The notes beneath the pieces were generated by a model that saw only the letters and a list, made by a program, of their open reading frames with translations, was not told the DNA's origin and did no database searches. From Allokutzneria oryzae (GTDB lineage: Bacteria > Actinomycetota > Actinomycetes > Mycobacteriales > Pseudonocardiaceae), in NCBI RefSeq assembly GCF_042429765.1, contig NZ_JBHLZU010000030.1:11747-75746 (forward strand): a stretch of DNA of 64,000 bases. Direction: 5' to 3'. Shown one piece after another: positions 32,210-40,440 of this stretch. Position 1 is the first letter of the stretch; every line of letters begins with the position of its first letter. A program made the position numbers and the translations under genes.

Positions 32210-33604
32210 CTAGCCCTTCGCCTGCACAGCGGCCGCGCGGACGGCCTCGGCGACGGCGGGCGCGACCGCCGCGTCGAAGACGCTCGGCACGATGAACGAG
32301 GCGTTGAGACGGTCGCCGTCGACCACGTCCGCGATGGCGTTGGCGGCCGCGACCAGCATGTCGTCGGTGATCGTGTGCGCGTGCGCGTCGAGCAGGCCGC
32401 GGAAGACACCCGGGAAGGCCAGCACGTTGTTGATCTGGTTCGGGTAGTCGCTGCGACCGGTGGCGACGACGGCCGCGTGCTTCTGCGCCTCCAGCGGGTC
32501 GACCTCCGGGTCCGGGTTGGCCAGCGCGAAGACGATCGGGTTCTCGGCCATCGTGGCGACCTGGTCGGCACCGAAGAGGTTGGGCGCCGAGACGCCGATG
32601 AAGACGTCCGCGCCGACCAGCGCCTCGTGCAGGGTGCCGCTCATCTTGGTGGAGTTGGTGTTCTCGGCGATCCAGCGCAGGTTCTCGTCGACGAGGCCGT
32701 CGCGCTCGGTGTGCACGATGCCGTCGATGTCCACCGCGACGATGTCACCGGGCTTCTGCTTCAGCAGCAGGCGGATGATGGCCGAGCCCGCCGCGCCGAC
32801 GCCGCAGACCGCGATGCGGCAGTCCTCGATGTTCTTGCCGACAACGCGCAGGGCGTTGCGCAGAGCGGCGAGCACCACGATCGCGGTGCCGTGCTGGTCG
32901 TCGTGGAAGACCGGGATGTCCAGCTTCTCCCGCAGCCTGGCCTCGATCTCGAAGCAGCGCGGGGCGGCGATGTCCTCCAGGTTGATACCGCCGTAGACCG
33001 GGGCGATCAGCTCGACCGTGCGGATGATCTCCTCGGTGTCCTGGGTGTCCAGGCAGATCGGCCAGGCGTCGACACCGGCGAACTTCTTGAACAGCACCGC
33101 CTTGCCCTCCATCACGGGCAGCGCGGCGGCCGGGCCGAGGTTGCCGAGGCCGAGCACCGCGGAGCCGTCGGTGACCACGGCGACGGTGTTGCGCTTGATC
33201 GTCAGCCTGCGCGCGTCCTCGGGGTTGGCCGCGATCGCCTGGCAGACCCTGGCGACGCCGGGCGTGTAGGCCCTGGAGAGGTCGTCGCGGTTGCGGAGGG
33301 CGACCTTGGAGGCGATCTCCAGCTTGCCGCCGAGGTGCATCAGGAAGGTGCGGTCGGAGATCTTGCGGACCGTCACGCCCGGCAGCAGCGACAACGCGTC
33401 GGTGATCACGGTGGCGTGGTCGCCGGAGAGCGTGTTGCAGGTGATGTCGACGACGACGCGGTCGGAGTGCGACTCGACGACGTCGAAGGCCGTGATCACG
33501 CCACCGACCTTGCCGATGGAGCTCGTGAGGTCGCCGGCGGCGCTCGCCGACGGCGGCGCCTCGACACGCACGGTGATCGAATAACCCGGCCCCGGTACCG
33601 GCAT
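32210..33604 (-). CDS. NAD-dependent malic enzyme with N-terminal ACT domain
   Basis: A 464-residue oxidative decarboxylase of malate to pyruvate. Residues 1-80 form an ACT-like regulatory domain (YSITVRVEAP...), then the malic enzyme N-domain starts with SRAYTPGVARVC and contains GLGNLGPAAALPVMEGK. The metal site is in YGGINLEDIAAPRCFEIE, and VFHDDQHGTAIV is the second signature. The NAD domain carries VCGVGAAGSAI. Ends with the AFPGVFRGLLD motif. The ACT domain suggests allosteric control by a small metabolite. It lies six bases before moaC, so the two may share a transcript, although mycobacteria lack this gene at the site. Confidence 0.92.
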   Translation of the reverse strand: MPVPGPGYSITVRVEAPPSASAAGDLTSSIGKVGGVITAFDVVESHSDRVVVDITCNTLSGDHATVITDALSLLPGVTVRKISDRTFLMHLGGKLEIASKVALRNRDDLSRAYTPGVARVCQAIAANPEDARRLTIKRNTVAVVTDGSAVLGLGNLGPAAALPVMEGKAVLFKKFAGVDAWPICLDTQDTEEIIRTVELIAPVYGGINLEDIAAPRCFEIEARLREKLDIPVFHDDQHGTAIVVLAALRNALRVVGKNIEDCRIAVCGVGAAGSAIIRLLLKQKPGDIVAVDIDGIVHTERDGLVDENLRWIAENTNSTKMSGTLHEALVGADVFIGVSAPNLFGADQVATMAENPIVFALANPDPEVDPLEAQKHAAVVATGRSDYPNQINNVLAFPGVFRGLLDAHAHTITDDMLVAAANAIADVVDGDRLNASFIVPSVFDAAVAPAVAEAVRAAAVQAKG

Positions 33605-33673
33605 TGCACCCTCCCCGGTCAGTGCTGCTCAGCGGTGCGCACAGCCTAGACCTCGGAGGATTCCGGCACTCGC

Positions 33674-33718
33674 ACGGCTCGGAAAGCCGTGGCGGCGCGC
33701 CCGCCGTGACGGGCGCGC
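33674..33718 (-). terminator. hairpins after the 61-residue protein gene
   Basis: GCGCGCCCG (33695-33703) and CGGGCGCGC (33710-33718) form a perfect 9-bp stem just after the small gene. A smaller stem, ACGGCT/AGCCGT, lies at 33674-33690. Together they probably end its transcript before the malic enzyme gene. Confidence 0.6.
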
Positions 33719-33725
33719 GTCGCCG

Positions 33726-33911
33726 CTACTTGTTGATGACCGTGACCGGGTGCTCGTAGTGCACGTCCTCGGCGGGGAAGGTGATCTCGCCGAAGGGGGA
33801 CTGCGCGCCCTGCAGGTGGCTGGCGAGTTCGCTGACCGGGTGATGACCGTCGGCGGTCTCCCCAGGCCAGGTCGGGTCGATGCGCTCGGGGCGACGGGCG
33901 GCCTTGGCCAC
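33726..33911 (-). CDS. small conserved-looking protein of unknown function
   Basis: A 61-residue protein, soluble and Pro/His-rich, with no known motif. The GTG at 33911 has a strong GAGGAGGAG ribosome binding site about five bases upstream, and a terminator-like hairpin follows, which argues that it is real. It is divergent from the helicase-associated gene and sits where Rv0863 lies in the mycobacterial block, so it could be that counterpart; I cannot compare the sequences. Confidence 0.6.
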   Translation of the reverse strand: MAKAARRPERIDPTWPGETADGHHPVSELASHLQGAQSPFGEITFPAEDVHYEHPVTVINK

Positions 33912-34000
33912 GGCTCCTCCTCAACTCGGGAAATACCCGCTCAGTGTGCCTGATGCGGCCCCGGCCCGGCGCGCGCCCATAGGCAGCGAAATCGTCGGCA

Positions 34001-34006
34001 TATAAC
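34001..34006 (+). promoter_or_regulatory. possible -10 box for a leaderless transcript
   Basis: TATAAC at 34001-34006 places the expected transcription start within a few bases of the ATG at 34016. That gene has no Shine-Dalgarno, so leaderless translation is plausible. No convincing -35 hexamer is seen. Confidence 0.4.
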
Positions 34007-34015
34007 GTGGTACCG

Positions 34016-36277
34016 ATGTCCGGTCACTCTCTCGTCGACTGGCTGCGCGCGCAGGAGGAACAGGCTCTCGTCGAGCTGTTGCGGGCGCGCCCGGACCTGG
34101 CGACCCCGCCCCCGCCAGACACCACCGTCCTGGCCACCAGAGCAGGCATGCGCGCCTCCGTGGTCCGCGCGTGCGAGGACCTGGACTCCTTCACCCGCAC
34201 CGTGCTGGACGCGTTGGTCGTCGCAGGCGCTGACACCGACCCGCAACCGCTCACCAGGATCAACCGGTTGATGGGCAAGGGCGTGCCCGCGGCGCGCACC
34301 AAGCAGGCCGTGCGCGCGCTGCGCGAGATCGCCGTCGCCTGGGGGCCGGACACCGCGATCAGCGTGCTGCCCTCCGCCGTGGAGGTCACCTCCCAGTTCC
34401 CGGGGAACCTGGGTCGCTCGGCCCCGCAGCTCGACGAGCTCGACCTGCCCAAGGTCGTCGACGAGCTCGACGCGGGTGAGCGCAGGCTGCTGGAAACCCT
34501 CGCGGCGGGCCCGCCGATCGGCCGCACCAAGGACGCCTCCCGCGTGGTGCCGCTGGAGCGCGCGGAGAACCCGGTGCAGAGCCTGATGGCGCGCGGCCTG
34601 CTGCTGCGCAGGGACCCCGAGACGGTGGAGCTGCCGCGCCAGCTCGGGCTGCTGCTGCGGGGCGACCGGCCGATGGGCCAGGTCCAGGTCGAGCAACCCG
34701 CGCTGGCCACCACCGAGCGCGGTTCCTCCACTGTGGACTCCACTGCCGCAGGTGCCGCGCTCGAACTGCTGCGGCATGTGGAAGGCCTGCTGAAGCTCTG
34801 GTCGATCGAACCACCGGGTGTGTTGCGCTCCGGCGGGCTCGGCGTGCGCGACCTGCGCCGCCTGGCCAAGGAGCTCGACGTCGACGAGCCCCGCGCGACG
34901 CTGCTGGCCGAGCTCGCCCTCGCCGCCGCGCTCGTCGGTCACAGCGAGGGCACCGAGCCGGAATGGGTTCCGACGACGCACGCCGACACGTGGCTGGCCG
35001 CCCCTGCGGAGCAGCAGTGGGCCACGCTCGCGAGTGCTTGGCTGGAGCTGCCGAGGCTGCCCGCGCTCGCCGGGCGCAGGGACGAGAAGGACAAGCTGCT
35101 CAGCGCGCTCTCGGACGACTTGCGCAGGCCGGTCGCGGAGAGAGAGCGCAAGCGGGTGCTCGGCGTGCTGGCGGACCTGCCGCAGGGCGCGTGCGTCAGC
35201 GATGTCGGCGAGCTCGTCGCCGTGCTGGCCTGGCGGGCCCCGGCGCGTGGCGGACGGCTGCGCGACGAGCTCGTGCGCTGGGCGGTGGACGAGGCGACCG
35301 CTGTGGGCGTCGTCGCGCTCGGCGGCCTGTCCACTGCGGGTGCGGCTCTGCTCAACGAAGGTCCGGCCGAAGCGGCCAAGCGCATGCTGGACGCGCTTCC
35401 CGAGCCGATCGACCACGTGCTGGTGCAGGCGGACCTGACCGTGGTCGCGCCCGGCAGGCTCGAACCGGAGCTCGCCTCGGACATCGCCCTGGTCGCGGAC
35501 GTGGAGTCGGCGGGCGGCGCGACGGTCTACCGGATCACCGAGGGCACCGTGCGGCGCGCGCTCGACGCCGGGCGCTCCGCCGCGGAGCTGCACGAGCTGT
35601 TCAAGGTGCGGTCACGCACGCCGGTGCCGCAGTCACTGAGCTACCTGATCGACGACATCGCCAGGAAGCACGGACAGCTGCGGGGAGGAGCGGCCGGGTC
35701 GTTCCTGCGCTGCGACGATCCCGCGCTGATCGCCGAGGTCCTCGCCAACCCGGACATCACCCGGCTGGAGCTGCGTCGGATCGCGCCGACCGTGCTGGTC
35801 AGCCCGCTGGCGCTGGCCGAGGTGCTCGACGGCCTGCGCGGCTGCGGCTACGCGCCGGCCGCGGAGGGGCCGGACGGCGGCGTGGTGGACCTGCGCCCCA
35901 GCGGGCACCGCATCCCGGGCAGGTCGCGGGGGACCCGGCGGCCGTTCCTGCCGACGCGGCCGAGCGCCGAGCAGCTCACGTCGGTGGTGCGGCAGATCCG
36001 GGCGGGTGACCGGGCCGCCGACGCCCCGCGCGGCGAGGCGGTCTCCACCTCGACCATCGGCACCGCCGCGACCATGGCTCTGCTCCAGGAGGCGGCCGCG
36101 GCCAACCGCAGCGTGTGGATCGGGGTCGTGGACTCCCACGGCACGGCGAGCCAGCGGATCGTGCAGCCGGTCAGCGTGGCCGGGGGCGTGCTGGAGGGCT
36201 TCGACCACGGGCACGGCGTGGTGCGCCGGTTCCCCCTGCACCGGATCACCTCGGCGGCGGTCGTCGAGGAGCAGTAG
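34016..36277 (+). CDS. helicase-associated domain protein (Rv0862c type)
   Basis: A 753-residue protein with no Walker motifs. Its N-terminal 500 residues are helical and Leu/Ala/Arg-rich. The C-terminal third (from about LVQADLTVVAPGRLEPEL) is the helicase C-terminal/XPB DRD-like domain (Helicase_C_3), ending in a WYL-like part around SVWIGVVDSHGTASQRIVQP. The family is encoded beside the XPB helicase in mycobacteria (Rv0862c-Rv0861c) and probably acts with it in DNA repair; direct evidence is limited. Here XPB is 16.5 kb away. ATG 34016 is preferred over GTG 34007. SSTVDS near residue 240 carries a copy of TCCACTGTGGA. Confidence 0.8.
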   Translation: MSGHSLVDWLRAQEEQALVELLRARPDLATPPPPDTTVLATRAGMRASVVRACEDLDSFTRTVLDALVVAGADTDPQPLTRINRLMGKGVPAARTKQAVRALREIAVAWGPDTAISVLPSAVEVTSQFPGNLGRSAPQLDELDLPKVVDELDAGERRLLETLAAGPPIGRTKDASRVVPLERAENPVQSLMARGLLLRRDPETVELPRQLGLLLRGDRPMGQVQVEQPALATTERGSSTVDSTAAGAALELLRHVEGLLKLWSIEPPGVLRSGGLGVRDLRRLAKELDVDEPRATLLAELALAAALVGHSEGTEPEWVPTTHADTWLAAPAEQQWATLASAWLELPRLPALAGRRDEKDKLLSALSDDLRRPVAERERKRVLGVLADLPQGACVSDVGELVAVLAWRAPARGGRLRDELVRWAVDEATAVGVVALGGLSTAGAALLNEGPAEAAKRMLDALPEPIDHVLVQADLTVVAPGRLEPELASDIALVADVESAGGATVYRITEGTVRRALDAGRSAAELHELFKVRSRTPVPQSLSYLIDDIARKHGQLRGGAAGSFLRCDDPALIAEVLANPDITRLELRRIAPTVLVSPLALAEVLDGLRGCGYAPAAEGPDGGVVDLRPSGHRIPGRSRGTRRPFLPTRPSAEQLTSVVRQIRAGDRAADAPRGEAVSTSTIGTAATMALLQEAAAANRSVWIGVVDSHGTASQRIVQPVSVAGGVLEGFDHGHGVVRRFPLHRITSAAVVEEQ

Positions 36278-36574
36278 GCGCCTCCGTAGCGACTGTCCAC
36301 TTCGGAGCGACCCGATGCGGTGATCAATTTATCTAGTTAAGCACTCTCCGGAAGTGTCCACAGTGGACATATAACACGTAATCCCACGCCGGAGCTGGCA
36401 CAACCGGAAAGTTGCCCACTGTCCCTCCATTGTGGTCGCTCTGTACCCGTTGTAGTGCACCGTTGCGCCCTAACGTCGTGGGTAGCTGCGCTCACTCGCC
36501 CCACACGGGTGGCGCGTGCAGGAATCGGACAGTGCCTGGCGGTCGACGACCGCCACATCTAGGAGGAACCCCGA
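36278..36574 (+). promoter_or_regulatory. intergenic region before the repeat-protein gene
   Basis: Nearly 300 bases without a gene. It contains an AT-rich patch (36323-36342), unusual here, and TGTCCAC-A-GTGGACA (36355-36369), a perfect 15-base palindrome around one base and an extended copy of the recurrent TCCACWGTGGA. A promoter for the secreted repeat protein is expected, but boxes could not be fixed. Confidence 0.5.
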
Positions 36575-37357
36575 ATGCCCATCAGCAGGTTGGCGCGGAG
36601 ATTCGCAACGGTGACCGCGGCGGTAGCCATGTCGGTCTTCTTCATGTCCGCGGGTTACGCCGGCGCCGCCACGGTGGACGCTGACGTCGACGCGAAGGTC
36701 GGCGCGAACGTCGGCGTCGGGGTCAAGCTCCCGGTCAAGGTCGGTATCGGCGCGGACATCGACGGCGACGTCAATGTCGGCGTGGGCGTGAAGGCGCCCA
36801 TCAAGGCCGGTGTCGGCGTCAAGGTCGGCGGCGACGTGAAGGTCGGCGTCGGGGTCAAGGCGCCCATCAAGGTCGGTGTCGGCGTCAAGGCTCCGATCAG
36901 GGTCGGTGTCGGCGCTGGTGTCGGCGTCGGCGCGGGTGTCGGCGTGGACGCGGGCGTCAAGGTCAAGCTCCCGGTCAAGGTCGGCGTGCGGCTGCCGATC
37001 AAGGTCGGTATCGGTGCGGACGTCGACGCGGGTGTGGACGCCGGTGTCGGCGTGGGCGCCGGTCGCTCCGCCGCTCCCAAGACGGGCGTGAAGGCTGACG
37101 TCGACGCGGACGTGAAGGCCGGCGTGCGGGTCTCCGCGGCCGACCTGAAGGTCAAGGTGGCCGCCAAGGTCGACGCGAAGGTCGACCTGGCCGCGAGCGC
37201 CAAGCTCGACAAGATCGGTGCCTGCGTGAGCGCCCCGAGCATCGGCGCGTCCGCCAGCGCCAAGCCGGGCGTCCAGGTCGGCAACGCCGGTGTCCTCGGC
37301 GCCCTGACCGTCAAGCCGGTCATCAAGGGTCTGAACGTCTGCGCGGGCATCGGCTGA
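36575..37357 (+). CDS. secreted Val/Gly/Lys repeat protein of unknown function
   Basis: A 260-residue exported protein. A signal peptide (1-31, cleavage after SAGYAGA) is followed by a low-complexity body of alternating Val and small or charged residues. Six copies of a K/R-x-P-V/I-K/R-V/A-G motif start at residues 51, 73, 95, 105, 131 and 139, separated by GVGVGV and DADVDA stretches. The mature part has no Phe, Trp, Tyr, His, Met or Glu. Two cysteines, 217 and 256, flank the C-terminal domain and could pair. The pattern suggests a beta-solenoid or fibrous surface protein, but no family is recognised. ATG 36575 has AGGAGG eight bases upstream. Confidence 0.75.
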   Translation: MPISRLARRFATVTAAVAMSVFFMSAGYAGAATVDADVDAKVGANVGVGVKLPVKVGIGADIDGDVNVGVGVKAPIKAGVGVKVGGDVKVGVGVKAPIKVGVGVKAPIRVGVGAGVGVGAGVGVDAGVKVKLPVKVGVRLPIKVGIGADVDAGVDAGVGVGAGRSAAPKTGVKADVDADVKAGVRVSAADLKVKVAAKVDAKVDLAASAKLDKIGACVSAPSIGASASAKPGVQVGNAGVLGALTVKPVIKGLNVCAGIG

Positions 37358-37376
37358 TCCAGCCGCTCACAGCGCA

Positions 37377-37414
37377 AAGCGGGAGCCCCGGTCACATGAC
37401 CGGGGCTCCCGCTT
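37377..37414. terminator. strong bidirectional terminator
   Basis: AAGCGGGAGCCCCGGTC (37377-37393) and GACCGGGGCTCCCGCTT (37398-37414) form a perfect 17-bp stem with an ACAT loop, between the repeat-protein gene and the convergent sigma factor gene. Confidence 0.9.
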
Positions 37415-37441
37415 GTGCAGCCCTTCGTGGACGGGTCACCT

Positions 37442-38590
37442 TCAGCAGGCGTTGAGCCGGGCGGCCTGGCGCGTCAGGTGATCGCGCTCGGCGAGGTTGG
37501 GTGCCTTGTGGGCCGCCTCGGCGTACAGCCGTGCCGCCGTCGCCAGGTCGCCGTCGCGCTCGTGGAGGTACGCCGCCACCGCGACGTGGCGGGGCAGTGA
37601 GGCGTCCAGCGCCGCGAGCGCCGCCAGCCCGGCGCGCGCTCCGTCGGCCTCGCCGACGGCCACCGCGCGGTTGAGCCGGACGACCGGGCTGTCGGTCAGG
37701 CGCGTGAGCTCGTCGTACCACTCGACGATCTGCGCCCAGTCAGTCTCCTCGGCGGTAGGCGCGTCAGCGTGGAGTGCCGCGATGGCGGCCTGGGCCTGGA
37801 ACTCGCCCAGCCGGTCGCGGGCGAGGGCCGCCTGCAGGATCTCGACGCCCTCGGCGATCGACTCGGTGTCCCACCGCCCGCGGTCCTGCTCGGCGAGCGG
37901 CACCAGGCTGCCGTCGGGCGCGGTCCGGGTGGCGCGCCGGGCGTGGTGGAGCAGCATGAGGGCGAGCAGCCCCGCCACCTCGGGGTGGTCGATCGCGGCC
38001 GCGAGCTGCCGGGTGAGCCGGATGGCCTCGGCTGCGAGGTCGACGTCGCCGGAATAGCCCTCGTTGAAGACCAGGTAGAGGACGCGCAGCACGGTGGCGA
38101 CGTCGCCTGGCTGGTCGAACCGCACACCGGAGACGGTGCGCTTGGCCCGGCTGATGCGCTGCGCCATGGTCGCCTCGGGCACCAGGTAGGCCTGGGCGAT
38201 CTGGCGGGTGGTGAGGCCGCCGACAGCGCGCAGGGTGAGGGCGACGGCGGACGACGGGGTCAGAGAGGGGTGAGCGCAGAGGAAGTAGAGCTGGAGGGTG
38301 TCGTCCACCGCGGGTGCGGGGCCGGGCGCGGGTTCGGCGTCGATGAGGTCCTCGCGGCGGTGGCGGGAGGTGTCCGACCTCGTGGCGTCGAGGAACTTGC
38401 GCCAGGCCGCCGTGACCAGCCAGCCCATGGGATCGCGGGGCGGGTCAGCCGGCCAGACGCGGACGGCCTCGACCAGGGCGTCCTGCACGGCGTCCTCGGC
38501 CGCCGCGAAGTCGGCTCCGCGGCGGACGAGGATTCCGAGCACACTCGGCGTGAGGCTCCGGAGCAGGGCCTCGTCCAGCTGAGCGGTCAC
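37442..38590 (-). CDS. ECF42-type RNA polymerase sigma factor
   Basis: A 382-residue extracytoplasmic-function sigma factor. Region 2 (about 20-90) contains AEDAVQDALVEAVRVWP. Region 4 (about 115-180) has the HTH LTTRQIAQAYLVPEATMAQRISRAKR. A long C-terminal TPR-like domain of about 200 residues replaces an anti-sigma factor. This layout, and the DGPF protein encoded just upstream, define the ECF42 group. GTG 38590 overlaps the stop of the DGPF gene (GTGA). The group is thought to be controlled through its C-terminal extension. A matching promoter lies ahead of the operon. Confidence 0.9.
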   Translation of the reverse strand: MTAQLDEALLRSLTPSVLGILVRRGADFAAAEDAVQDALVEAVRVWPADPPRDPMGWLVTAAWRKFLDATRSDTSRHRREDLIDAEPAPGPAPAVDDTLQLYFLCAHPSLTPSSAVALTLRAVGGLTTRQIAQAYLVPEATMAQRISRAKRTVSGVRFDQPGDVATVLRVLYLVFNEGYSGDVDLAAEAIRLTRQLAAAIDHPEVAGLLALMLLHHARRATRTAPDGSLVPLAEQDRGRWDTESIAEGVEILQAALARDRLGEFQAQAAIAALHADAPTAEETDWAQIVEWYDELTRLTDSPVVRLNRAVAVGEADGARAGLAALAALDASLPRHVAVAAYLHERDGDLATAARLYAEAAHKAPNLAERDHLTRQAARLNAC

Positions 38591-38994
38591 TCCGTGATGG
38601 TCGGCGGCTCGGCCAGGAACGGGCGCACCTCGAGCCACTCGTGGATCGGCTCCCCGCCCGCCCCGGGGGCGGCTGACAGCTCACCGGCCAGCTCGACAGC
38701 GCGCTCGTGGCTGTCGACGTCGATCACCATCCAGCCGGCGATGAGGTCCTTGGTCTCGGCGAACGGGCCGTCGGTGACCGGCGGGCGCCCCTCACCGTCG
38801 TACCGGACGAACATCCCCTCGGGGGCGAGCGCCTGACCGTCGACGAACTCGCCGGTCCCCTCCAGCCGGGTCGCGAAGTCGCGCATGTACTGCACGTGCG
38901 CCGAGATCTCCTCCGGCGTCCACTGGTCCATCGGCACGTCGTTGGCCGGAGCCGGAGCGCCGCGGTAGTGCTTGAGCAGCAGGTACTTGGCCAT
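38587..38994 (-). CDS. DGPF/YCII-family protein, partner of ECF42
   Basis: A 135-residue ferredoxin-like fold protein of the YCII family. It starts AKYLLLKHYRG and carries the name-giving VTDGPFAETKDLIAGW motif. DGPF proteins are encoded next to ECF42 sigma factors and are their main predicted targets; their biochemical role is unclear. ATG 38994 has AGGAG about eight bases upstream. The stop overlaps the sigma factor start, so the pair is translationally coupled. Confidence 0.9.
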   Translation of the reverse strand: MAKYLLLKHYRGAPAPANDVPMDQWTPEEISAHVQYMRDFATRLEGTGEFVDGQALAPEGMFVRYDGEGRPPVTDGPFAETKDLIAGWMVIDVDSHERAVELAGELSAAPGAGGEPIHEWLEVRPFLAEPPTITE

Positions 38995-39046
38995 CGTGGT
39001 TCTCCTCGGTTCTGGTGCGACCCGTTTCGGTCGCCTTCACCGCAGG

Positions 39047-39073
39047 GACGGAGCCAGTCACGCGTTCTCGACA
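39047..39073 (-). promoter_or_regulatory. ECF42-type promoter (autoregulation)
   Basis: On the minus strand TGTCGA (39073-39068) is followed after 17 bases by CGTC (39050-39047), matching the -35 TGTCGA and -10 CGA/TC signature described for ECF42 sigma factors. Transcription would start near 39040, about 45 bases before the DGPF gene, giving autoregulation of the operon. Confidence 0.75.
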
Positions 39074-39214
39074 TCGCCGCCCGAACTTTTTTTGGCTCTC
39101 GCGACCGCGGGCCCCAGGGAGCCGTTGCGTGCTCATAACGGGAGGGAACGCTCCCGAATCCCGGTACGGGTACGAAACGGAACCACCCGGCCCGCGCCGC
39201 TCGCGGCCAACCGG

Positions 39215-39814
39215 CTAGGCGCCGACCGTCATCCACTGGCGCATGGCGTGCTCGACCAGGGTGATCAGCGCCTGCTTGGTCGACTCCTTCGTCCGCGCGT
39301 CACAGGTGACGATCGGGACGGAGTCGTCGATGGTCAGCGCGTCGCGAACGTCCTCGACGCGGTGGTGCAGCATGCCGTCGAAGCAGTTGAGCGCCACAAT
39401 GTAGGGCAGCTGCCGGTCGTCGAAGAAGTCGATGGAGGCGAAGGCGTCGGCCAGTCTGCGGGTGTCGACCAGCACGACCGCGCCGATGGCGCCGCGCACC
39501 AGGTCGTCCCACATGAACCAGAACCGGTGCTGACCGGGGGTGCCGAACAGGTACAGGATCAGGTCCTGGTCCAGCGACACGCGGCCGAAGTCCATCGCCA
39601 CCGTGGTGGTGACCTTGCCCGGCGTCGCGGACAGGTCGTCCACGCCGACGCTGGCCTCGGTCATCACGGCTTCGGTCGTCAGCGGAACGATCTCCGAGAC
39701 CGAACCGACAAAAGTCGTCTTCCCCACACCGAAGCCACCGGCCACGACGATCTTCGCCGAGGTCGTGGCCTGTCGGGTATCCGGTGTGTGGGGGTTAGAG
39801 CCTGCGGAGGCCAC
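39215..39814 (-). CDS. cvnD: conservon GTPase CvnD
   Basis: A 199-residue small GTPase-like protein, fourth gene of a conservon. G1 is GGFGVGKTT, the G3 region reads FGTPGQHRFWFMWDDL, and NCFD lies in the G4 position. The complex of CvnA-D resembles a membrane-linked G-protein system in actinobacteria, in which CvnA is sensor, CvnB and CvnC adaptors, and CvnD the switch. GTG 39814 overlaps the end of cvnC by 20 bases; a start at 39838 would overlap more. Downstream targets are unknown. Confidence 0.9.
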   Translation of the reverse strand: MASAGSNPHTPDTRQATTSAKIVVAGGFGVGKTTFVGSVSEIVPLTTEAVMTEASVGVDDLSATPGKVTTTVAMDFGRVSLDQDLILYLFGTPGQHRFWFMWDDLVRGAIGAVVLVDTRRLADAFASIDFFDDRQLPYIVALNCFDGMLHHRVEDVRDALTIDDSVPIVTCDARTKESTKQALITLVEHAMRQWMTVGA

Positions 39815-40412
39815 TGAGCACCCTTTCGAGGAACGCAAGGGACGGCCGGTCCCCCATGACCAAGCCGCTCTGGTGGATCATGACAAGGCCGAGGCCAGCC
39901 ATGTCACCGATCAATACGCGTACCACTCCGAGTGGCAAACGCAAGTGTGCGGCGACTTCTGCGACCGATCGGGTCTCCAGGCAGAGACCGCAGATCGAAC
40001 GGTGCTCCGGCAGCACGGCCGCGTCCCGCTCCCTGCCGCGGTCGCTGGTGGAGATCAGCGCCTCGATGGCGAGATCGTAGTCGGGCCGGGTGCGCCCGCC
40101 GGTGCGGGTGTAGGGCCGGACCAGCGAACCGGACTCGGTGAACGGGTCGGGCTCGTGCACGACCGGGACGTGCTGTGCGGGGACCGAGGAGATCGGGGAC
40201 TCGTCGACCATGCCCCCGCCGAAGAGGTCGGCGCCCGGCCCGCCGAACAGGCCGGTGCCGCCGAGACCGTCGCGCGGCGACAGCAGGGGGTTCTCCTGCG
40301 GCCCGTCGCCGGGGTTGTCGCGCTCGTCCTCAGGTTCGTCGTAGCGGAATCCACCCAGCGCCCACTCCCGGTAGTCGAAGCGGTCGCTGGAGAATCCGGG
40401 TCCCGTCGTCAT
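39795..40412 (-). CDS. cvnC: conservon DUF742 protein CvnC
   Basis: A 205-residue protein. The first 90 residues are a disordered Gly/Pro-rich leader. From SLVRPYTRTGGRT onward is the DUF742 winged-helix-like domain, with AALISTS-like (LAIEALISTS), LPEHRSICGLC, SVAEVAAHLRLPLGVVRVL and the final DRPSLAFLERVLSGLRRL. DUF742 is the constant third member of conservons. ATG 40412 has GGTGAGG upstream. It overlaps cvnD. Confidence 0.9.
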   Translation of the reverse strand: MTTGPGFSSDRFDYREWALGGFRYDEPEDERDNPGDGPQENPLLSPRDGLGGTGLFGGPGADLFGGGMVDESPISSVPAQHVPVVHEPDPFTESGSLVRPYTRTGGRTRPDYDLAIEALISTSDRGRERDAAVLPEHRSICGLCLETRSVAEVAAHLRLPLGVVRVLIGDMAGLGLVMIHQSGLVMGDRPSLAFLERVLSGLRRL

Positions 40413-40440
40413 CGCGACCTCACCCCACCTGGCTCTTCAC

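Noticed and set aside
39085..39098. T-run as an intrinsic terminator
   Set aside because: No GC-rich stem precedes it on the plus strand, and it lies upstream of the ECF42 promoter where no transcript ends.
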